Part shown: one piece after another, positions 1 to 4,850 of the stretch | How positions within the stretch are numbered: the stretch's first letter is position 1 | Layout: each line of letters begins with the position of its first letter | Source of the DNA: an uncultured Clostridia bacterium | GTDB taxonomy: Bacteria; Bacillota; Clostridia; Oscillospirales; Acutalibacteraceae | Length of the DNA: 6,524 nt | NCBI GenBank assembly: GCA_947302895.1 | Contig: CAMYWU010000087.1 | Coordinates: forward strand, 1-6,524 | Reading direction: 5' to 3' | The notes under the pieces: generated by a model | The model's input: only the letters and a program-made list of their open reading frames with translations | The model's database searches: none | Told to the model about the DNA's origin: nothing | Position numbers and translations under genes: made by a program

Positions 1-1
1 A

Positions 2-37
2 AGCCTTGAGGGTCATAGTGGTATGCAACGCTTATAG
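2..37 (+). other. Edge of NuoF-like coding region with in-frame TAG stop
   Basis: In the frame of the downstream flavoprotein these bases read SLEGHSGMQRL followed by TAG (35-37) and then HPFPAQSGFW. NuoF/HydB proteins normally have something like EGHRG-(M/E)-PR-(I/L)-(R/K)-PPFPA at this point, so homology clearly continues through the stop. Relative to that consensus an Arg has become Ser, a Pro Gln, a basic residue the stop, and a Pro His, all within about 30 bases. Several of these fit single C-to-A changes. No alternative frame restores the motif. The clustering right at the edge suggests sequence or assembly error, but a real nonsense mutation cannot be excluded. Confidence 0.6.
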
Positions 38-919
38 CACCCCTTCCCTGCTCAGAGCGGCTTCTGGATAAATCCTTCAAATATCAACAATGTTGAAACC
101 TTTGCAAATGTTTCCTGGATTATCAACAACGGCGGTGAAGCCTTCGCAGCTATGGGAACCGAGGGCTCAAAGGGAACAAAGGTTTTTGCCGTAACCGGTA
201 AGGTTAAGAGAAGCGGACTTGTTGAAATCCCTATGGGTAAAACCCTGCGTGATGTTATTTTTGATATCGGCGGCGGTATGAAAACCGACAAGGAATTCAA
301 GGCTGTTCAGATGGGCGGTCCTTCGGGCGGTTGCATTCCCAAGGAGCTTATTGATACCGTTATTGACTATAAGGCTCTCGGCGCAACGGGCGCTATTATG
401 GGAAGCGGCGGAATGGTTGTTATGGATGAATCAACCTGTATGGTTGGCATGGCTAAATTCTTCCTTGATTTCACTGCAAAGGAAAGCTGCGGAAAATGCA
501 TACACTGCCGTATCGGAACAAAGAGAATGCTTGAAATGCTTGACAGAATAACAAAGGGCGAAGGCAAGGAGGGCGATATTGAGCTTCTTGAAGAGCTTTG
601 CTATTCAATCAAGGACGGCGCTCTTTGCGGTCTTGGTCAGACTGCGCCGAACCCTGTTTTAACAACAATTAAGTATTTTAGGGATGAATACGAAGCGCAT
701 ATAAATGATAAGAAATGTCCTGCAGGCGAATGCAGCGATTTAATTGAATACAGGATTATTAAAGATAAATGCCGAGGCTGTACGCTCTGTGCAAGAAACT
801 GCCCCGTTGACGCTATCAGCGGAAGCGTTAAACAGCCACACGAAATAGACACAGCAAAATGCATTAAATGCGGAAAATGCTATTCTTCCTGCAAATTTGA
901 TGCAATAGTTAAAGAGTAA
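38..919 (+). CDS. NuoF/HydB-like NADH-binding flavoprotein subunit (C-terminal part)
   Basis: This is the C-terminal half (293 residues visible; the family is about 600) of the subunit that carries FMN and the NAD(H) site in NADH dehydrogenases, bifurcating hydrogenases (HydB, HndC) and Stn-type transhydrogenases. The Rossmann-like FMN/NADH domain is off the left edge. Visible, numbering from the ATG at 152: an SLBB domain (about 10-60, starting VFAVTGKV), then the [4Fe-4S] motif ESCGKCIHCRIGT with C113, C116, C119 and the distant ligand C159 in ALCGLGQTAPNPV. A CPAGEC linker leads to a C-terminal two-cluster ferredoxin domain (C207/210/213/217 and C237/240/243/247). That ferredoxin tail is typical of HydB/HndC/StnB and absent from classical NuoF. 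The NINNVETFANV motif upstream of codon 152 shows that the ATG at 152 is internal, not the true start. The next gene follows after 12 bases, so the two subunits are probably co-translated. Family assignment is firm; which complex it belongs to is inferred from the neighbour. Confidence 0.9.
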   Translation, partial: HPFPAQSGFWINPSNINNVETFANVSWIINNGGEAFAAMGTEGSKGTKVFAVTGKVKRSGLVEIPMGKTLRDVIFDIGGGMKTDKEFKAVQMGGPSGGCIPKELIDTVIDYKALGATGAIMGSGGMVVMDESTCMVGMAKFFLDFTAKESCGKCIHCRIGTKRMLEMLDRITKGEGKEGDIELLEELCYSIKDGALCGLGQTAPNPVLTTIKYFRDEYEAHINDKKCPAGECSDLIEYRIIKDKCRGCTLCARNCPVDAISGSVKQPHEIDTAKCIKCGKCYSSCKFDAIVKE

Positions 920-931
920 GGAGGTGGGAAT

Positions 932-3130
932 ATGTTAAACTTAACTATCAACGGCAAAGCCGTTCAGGCTAAAGAGGGTTCAACAATACTTGAAGCTGCA
1001 AGAGAAAACGGAATATATATCCCAACTCTTTGCTATGATGAAGCAGTTGAGGTTTACGGCGCGTGCGGTCTTTGCGTTGTTGAGGCTGAAGGCATTCCAA
1101 AGCTTCTCCGCTCCTGCTCTGCAAAGGTTAGCGAGGGAATGGTTATCAATACCGAGAGCGAGAGAGTTGTTCAGTCAAGAAAGATTGCGCTTGAACTGCT
1201 TATGTCCGCCCACGACGGCGACTGCGTTGCTCCCTGCCAGCTTGAATGTCCTGCGCATACTGATTGCCAGGGATATGTTGGCTTAATTGCAAACGGTGAA
1301 TACAAGGAAGCTCTTAAGCTTATCAAAAACAGAATCCCCCTTCCTGCATCAATCGGAAGGGTTTGCCCCCATCCCTGCGAGAAGGCTTGCAGAAGGCGCA
1401 ATGTTGAGGAGCCAATCAATATTGTTCAGCTCAAAGCGTTTGCTGCCGATATTGATTTAAACGGCGATGCATATATACCCGAAATTGCTCAGTCAACGGG
1501 CAAAAAAATCAGCGTTATAGGCGGCGGTCCCGCAGGTCTTATTGCTGCATATTATCTCGCCATTATGGGACACGAAGTAACCATATACGATATGATGGAA
1601 AAAATGGGCGGAATGCTGCGTTACGGTATTCCTCAGTACAGACTGCCGAAGGAGGTTCTCGATAAGGAAATTGCTATTATTGAGAAGATGGGCGTTAAGA
1701 TGATTAACGGCAAAAAGCTCGGCGTTGACTATACTATCAAGAGCCTTAAGGATGAGAGCGATGCTGTTATTGTTGCAATCGGCGCCTGGTCCTCAAGCTC
1801 AATGAGAACTCCGGGCGAGGACTTAGACGGCGTATACGGCGGTATTGATTTCCTTCGAGGAGTTATTCAGGGAAATCCTGCGCCAATCGGCGATAAGGTT
1901 GCAATCTGCGGCGGCGGTAACACCGCTATGGATGCCTGCAGAACTGCTGTTCGTCTCGGCGCAAAAGAGGTATACGTTGTATACAGAAGAACAAGAGCCG
2001 AAATGCCCGCTGACGAGATTGAAATTGAAGAGGCTGAGGAAGAGGGCGTTATCTATAAATTCTTAACCAATCCCCTCTCCTTCAACGGTGAAAACGGAAA
2101 GGTTAAATCAATAACTCTCCAGATTATGGAGCTTGGCGAGCCCGATGCATCGGGAAGGCGCAGACCTGTTCCCGTTGAGGGTAAAACAGAAGAAATCGCT
2201 GTTGACAGCGTTATTATGGCAATCGGTCAGAAGCTTGTCAGCGCTGATGCAAGCGAGCTTGAGCTTACGGATAGGGGCAACATCAAGGCTGATGAGGATA
2301 CCTTTGAAACAAATCTTGACGGCGTATTTGCAATTGGCGATGCAACAAACAGGGGCGCTTCAATTGCAATTGAGGCAATCGGCGAAGCAGACCGCTGCGC
2401 CAAGGTTGTTGACGCTTTCCTTAAGGGCGAGAGCTTTGAAACAAGAGTTCCCTACATCAGCAAGAGGGATGAGAGCACTATTGATTATTCCCAGAGAGAA
2501 AAGAAGAATAAGACTATCGCAAAGGTGCTTCCTGCTGATGAAAGAAAGAACAGCTTTGACGAGGTTTCACTCGGTTTAACCGAGGAGGAAGCCAAGGCTG
2601 AGGCAAGCAGATGCCTTGAATGCGGATGCCGTGAATACTTCAAGTGCAGTCTTCTGAATGTTGCTCAGAGATATGATATTCACCCCGAACGCTGGGGCGG
2701 CGAAATGCCACAGAAATACAATGAAAACTCTAATGAATTCATTGAGAGAAACACTGCAAAATGCATTCTTTGCGGTCTCTGCGTAAGAGCCTGCAAGGAG
2801 GTTATGAACCTTTCATCAATCGGTCTTCTCGGCAGAGGCTTTTCAACGAATATTGCTCCTGCCTTCAATCTTCCGCTCAACGAAACCAACTGCACCGCCT
2901 GCGGTCTTTGCGTAAGTGTTTGCCCGACAGGCGCACTCACAGAGCGCAGCGCACTGGGCAAGCAGGTTCCGCTTAAAGAAAGATATGAAGAAAGAATAAT
3001 TGATATCAACGGCAAAAAGGCAAAGGTTCTTGTTGCTTCATACGGCGGAAAAATCACCAGAGTTATTCCGAATGACGAAATTTCAAGAACTGCAGGCCTT
3101 TCAAGAGAAGAATTGTTTAAGAAAGTATGA
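932..3130 (+). CDS. GltD/NfnB-like NADP(H) oxidoreductase fused within a NuoG-like iron-sulfur arm (Stn-type large subunit)
   Basis: A soluble 732-residue multi-cofactor electron-transfer protein. In order: an N-terminal [2Fe-2S] domain (1-75; C34, C45, C48, C62); a cysteine-rich GltD-type N-terminal domain (94-165; H94, C98, C101, C105, C111, then GRVCPHPCEKAC with C145, C149, C153); the FAD site VIGGGPAG (195-202); an NADP(H) site CGGGNTAMD (326-334) with VVYRRTRAEMPA, whose Arg pair normally binds the 2'-phosphate; the second FAD contact FAIGDATN (466-473); a CLECGC cluster (561-566) with C572; and a NuoG/HydA-like two-[4Fe-4S] domain (C611/614/617/621, C654/657/660/664). No H-cluster or molybdopterin domain follows, so it is neither a hydrogenase nor a formate dehydrogenase. 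Placed directly after a NuoF/HydB-type subunit, it fits StnC of the Sporomusa-type Nfn transhydrogenase, which reversibly couples NADPH oxidation to reduction of NAD+ and ferredoxin. AAGGAGGTG lies just before the ATG. Domain calls are firm; the Stn assignment is inference. Confidence 0.88.
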   Translation: MLNLTINGKAVQAKEGSTILEAARENGIYIPTLCYDEAVEVYGACGLCVVEAEGIPKLLRSCSAKVSEGMVINTESERVVQSRKIALELLMSAHDGDCVAPCQLECPAHTDCQGYVGLIANGEYKEALKLIKNRIPLPASIGRVCPHPCEKACRRRNVEEPINIVQLKAFAADIDLNGDAYIPEIAQSTGKKISVIGGGPAGLIAAYYLAIMGHEVTIYDMMEKMGGMLRYGIPQYRLPKEVLDKEIAIIEKMGVKMINGKKLGVDYTIKSLKDESDAVIVAIGAWSSSSMRTPGEDLDGVYGGIDFLRGVIQGNPAPIGDKVAICGGGNTAMDACRTAVRLGAKEVYVVYRRTRAEMPADEIEIEEAEEEGVIYKFLTNPLSFNGENGKVKSITLQIMELGEPDASGRRRPVPVEGKTEEIAVDSVIMAIGQKLVSADASELELTDRGNIKADEDTFETNLDGVFAIGDATNRGASIAIEAIGEADRCAKVVDAFLKGESFETRVPYISKRDESTIDYSQREKKNKTIAKVLPADERKNSFDEVSLGLTEEEAKAEASRCLECGCREYFKCSLLNVAQRYDIHPERWGGEMPQKYNENSNEFIERNTAKCILCGLCVRACKEVMNLSSIGLLGRGFSTNIAPAFNLPLNETNCTACGLCVSVCPTGALTERSALGKQVPLKERYEERIIDINGKKAKVLVASYGGKITRVIPNDEISRTAGLSREELFKKV

Positions 3131-3945
3131 GCATAAAAGAAAAGCTTTCAAAAATTGATAAAACCAAAGCAAGCAAAATTTTGTTTGCTTTGGTTTTTGT
3201 GCTTTCCTGTCTGACTATGAACAGCAACAGGCTTCATGGCTATAACGGCGCTTATTCAAAACCATTTACTATAACAAAGTTTATTTTGATTGTTGTTTGT
3301 GTATTCTGGGTTACACGGCTCAATATTAACAGCATAAATTATATATCAAAATTTGTTAAATACACCTTATGGATAATAACGCCGATAGTTTGCTTTGATT
3401 ATTATGTAACTCATATCAGCGGAAGTCAGTTTTTAATCAGCGTTTGGTGGATTGGATATATACTTATAGCTGCATTATCTGTTTTTACAGCTGTTACTCT
3501 ATTAAAACCGAAGAATTATAAATCCTTTTACTATGATTTTTGGATTGGTTTAACACCAATATATGTTTTTATATTAATTATCTGCTTTTTACGAATGCCC
3601 GCTGATAATTTAACAACAAATTTCAGGCTTGGACACGGAACATTTTTAATGCTGAAAGCAATAATAAACAACCCTGGTGTTGATTCGGAAGCATACATTA
3701 TATTTATCGGCAATATTGTTATTTTCATACCGCTGGCATTTATTCTTTCAGCATTCTTCAAAAAAATAAAGCCGTATCAATTGGTTTTGATTGGCTTAGC
3801 CGTTCCGTTTATTGTTGAAGGTTATCAGTACATTTTCAAATGCGGCGATGTTGATATAGACGATATAGTTCTTAACTGGTTTGGCTACTTCATCGGTATG
3901 ATACTATACTTAATCATAAAAAAGCGATTACTCGAAAAAGAGTAA
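3127..3945 (+). CDS. VanZ-like integral membrane protein
   Basis: A 272-residue hydrophobic protein with about eight membrane segments (roughly 17-31, 49-64, 79-94, 103-126, 139-155, 188-210, 217-234, 248-265) and a basic N-terminus. The C-terminal third has the VanZ-like pattern: GNIVIFIPLAFIL (195-207), a Glu-x-x-Gln step in VEGYQ (230-234), then DVDIDDIVLNWFGYFIG (241-257). VanZ was named from a teicoplanin-resistance cluster, but the fold is widespread and mostly uncharacterised, so resistance is not implied. The N-terminal half is not recognised. The ATG overlaps the TGA of the redox subunit (ATGA), and only a weak AAGAAAG precedes it, which suggests translational coupling. It is clearly more AT-rich than the gene before it, hinting at a different history. 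The last eight codons form one arm, the loop and part of the other arm of the shared terminator hairpin. A second hairpin sits near its 5' end. Confidence 0.75.
   Translation: MSIKEKLSKIDKTKASKILFALVFVLSCLTMNSNRLHGYNGAYSKPFTITKFILIVVCVFWVTRLNINSINYISKFVKYTLWIITPIVCFDYYVTHISGSQFLISVWWIGYILIAALSVFTAVTLLKPKNYKSFYYDFWIGLTPIYVFILIICFLRMPADNLTTNFRLGHGTFLMLKAIINNPGVDSEAYIIFIGNIVIFIPLAFILSAFFKKIKPYQLVLIGLAVPFIVEGYQYIFKCGDVDIDDIVLNWFGYFIGMILYLIIKKRLLEKE
3160..3198 (+). terminator. Candidate intragenic terminator or attenuator hairpin at the start of the VanZ-like gene
   Basis: The sequence contains two abutting 19-base arms (3160-3178 and 3179-3197) that are complementary except for one G-T wobble. 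The left arm reads AAAACCAAAGCAAGCAAAA. As RNA this can close on an AAUU tetraloop, with a U-run (3194-3198) at the 3' foot. It starts 29 bases after the stop codon of the large redox subunit, which is where an operon terminator would normally sit, yet it lies inside codons 12-24 of the overlapping VanZ-like gene. The inverted repeat is seen directly; terminator or attenuator function is inferred. The stem is AU-rich towards the loop, with a GC-containing middle, so its strength is uncertain. Confidence 0.5.
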
Positions 3946-3953
3946 TCGCTTTT
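3920..3953. terminator. Bidirectional intrinsic terminator shared by convergent genes
   Basis: A perfect 14-bp inverted repeat: AAAAGCGATTACTC (3920-3933), loop GAAAAA, and GAGTAATCGCTTTT (3940-3953). On the plus strand the stem ends in a short T-run followed by AATATTA. On the minus strand it is followed by six Ts (complement of 3918-3923), the stronger terminator signature. The TAA stop of the VanZ-like gene (3943-3945) lies inside the 3' arm, and the stop of the PfkB kinase is at 3958-3960, just beside it. One hairpin therefore probably ends transcripts from both sides. Confidence 0.85.
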
Positions 3954-3957
3954 AATA

Positions 3958-4839
3958 TTAATAAAATTGTTTAATATATTCTATAACATCTTCCCTCGTG
4001 CCTTTGAAAGGTCCGGGGGTTTCCATTTTAAGTGAAACAAGAGCAGTGCAGTATTGAAGCGCTTCTCTAACATCCGCTCTCTGACGTTCGGTTATATAAC
4101 CTGCAAAGGTTGTATCCCCCCTGCCCGTTCTTCCCGAAAGATTACGTGCTTTAATGGGGCAGGTGTAAATCTCTTTACCGTCGTATGCAAGCACCTCGGT
4201 GTTATGGGTTATCAACACCTCTTTAGCTCCCCAGGAGTAAAGCAGCTTTGCAGCCTCTGCTCTGTCGGTTAAGCCTGTTAAAATCTCAGCCTCGGCAGCG
4301 TCGGTTTTAAGATAATAAATATATTTAAGATATTCCATCTTTTCAGCCCAATCGTGAAAAGCCATTGATTTATCCTCTTCAACGTGGCGAAGAAGGCACT
4401 GAACATCAACCGCAACCTTGCCGTGCTTTGAAGCCTCTTTGAAAAGCTCGCCGTAGAAATCTCCGAAAACAAGCCCTGCAAAATGATAAATCTTTGTTTC
4501 AATATCAGGAAGCTCATCAAACTTGAAGGTATCGCAAACGCCCATTGAGGTGCAGGCTCTTTTTTCCTTATCAGCAGTAAAATACTGATTTTTTATCGAG
4601 CAGGTTTCCTTGGATTCAGCCCAGTATAAATCTGCGCCCGAATCAGCAAAACGCTCCTCAACAGCAGCCTTGTCCCCCGCTGTTGACTTTGTAAATAAAG
4701 CAGCCTTGTTACCGCTCTTTGCAGCAGCAAAGCCGGAAGCCACAACTGCTCCGCCAAGCTCCTCACGCTTATTTCCCTGATAGTCTATATTGCAGTCCCA
4801 TGACACGGGACCTATAACCAAAACATCGTATTTATTCAT
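3958..4839 (-). CDS. PfkB-family carbohydrate kinase
   Basis: A 293-residue cytoplasmic kinase of the ribokinase/PfkB superfamily, which transfers the ATP gamma-phosphate to a sugar or nucleoside hydroxyl. Length fits the family (about 290-330). Visible landmarks: an N-terminal strand DVLVIGPVSWDCNID; the double glycine of PfkB signature 1 at 29-30 (EELGGAVVASG); DAAEAEILTG at 180-189, corresponding to the NxxE magnesium/phosphate motif with Asn replaced by Asp; and signature 2, SGRTGRGDTTFAGY (235-248), with catalytic base D242. The usual anion-hole GAGD reads GRGD, a variant seen in some uncharacterised members. The substrate cannot be assigned. It is the last gene of the minus-strand operon, 8 bases after the cytidylyltransferase-kinase fusion. 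Its start is set by GGAG overlapping the upstream TAG stop. Context suggests a role in providing or salvaging a sugar for surface-glycan decoration, but this is inference. Confidence 0.88.
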   Translation of the reverse strand: MNKYDVLVIGPVSWDCNIDYQGNKREELGGAVVASGFAAAKSGNKAALFTKSTAGDKAAVEERFADSGADLYWAESKETCSIKNQYFTADKEKRACTSMGVCDTFKFDELPDIETKIYHFAGLVFGDFYGELFKEASKHGKVAVDVQCLLRHVEEDKSMAFHDWAEKMEYLKYIYYLKTDAAEAEILTGLTDRAEAAKLLYSWGAKEVLITHNTEVLAYDGKEIYTCPIKARNLSGRTGRGDTTFAGYITERQRADVREALQYCTALVSLKMETPGPFKGTREDVIEYIKQFY

Positions 4840-4844
4840 AGTGT

Positions 4845-4850
4845 CTCCTA
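4845..4850 (-). promoter_or_regulatory. Ribosome binding site overlapping the upstream stop codon
   Basis: On the minus strand this reads TAGGAG: the TAG stop of the cytidylyltransferase-kinase fusion overlaps the GGAG Shine-Dalgarno sequence of the PfkB kinase, and ACACT separates it from the ATG. Ribosomes ending the first gene sit on the start signal of the second, so the two are likely translationally coupled. Confidence 0.7.

Noticed and set aside
152..154. ATG at 152 as the true start of the flavoprotein gene
   Set aside because: Conserved NuoF sequence (FPA, NINNVETFAN, INNGGEAF) continues in frame upstream, and no ribosome site precedes this ATG.
1171..1419. Long antisense open frames opposite the redox genes (also 637-864 and 2680-3057)
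   Set aside because: They are shadows of strongly coding sequence, with no ribosome site and no recognisable domains.
2758..3000. [FeFe]-hydrogenase or formate dehydrogenase catalytic subunit
   Set aside because: The two-[4Fe-4S] domain resembles HydA/NuoG, but the protein ends soon after it, with no H-cluster cysteine motifs and no molybdopterin domain.
932..3130. Annotation as glutamate synthase small subunit (GltD)
   Set aside because: The core is GltD-like, but the added [2Fe-2S] and two-[4Fe-4S] domains and the NuoF-like neighbour point to an electron-bifurcating complex. No GltB large subunit is present.
3140..3151. Short palindrome GAAAAGCTTTCA as an operator
   Set aside because: It is only about eight bases of perfect symmetry in AT-rich coding DNA, so chance is sufficient explanation.
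3127..3945. Glycopeptide resistance gene
   Set aside because: The VanZ-like fold is common in Firmicutes, and there are no vanA/vanH/vanX-type neighbours. Only the family-level call is supported.
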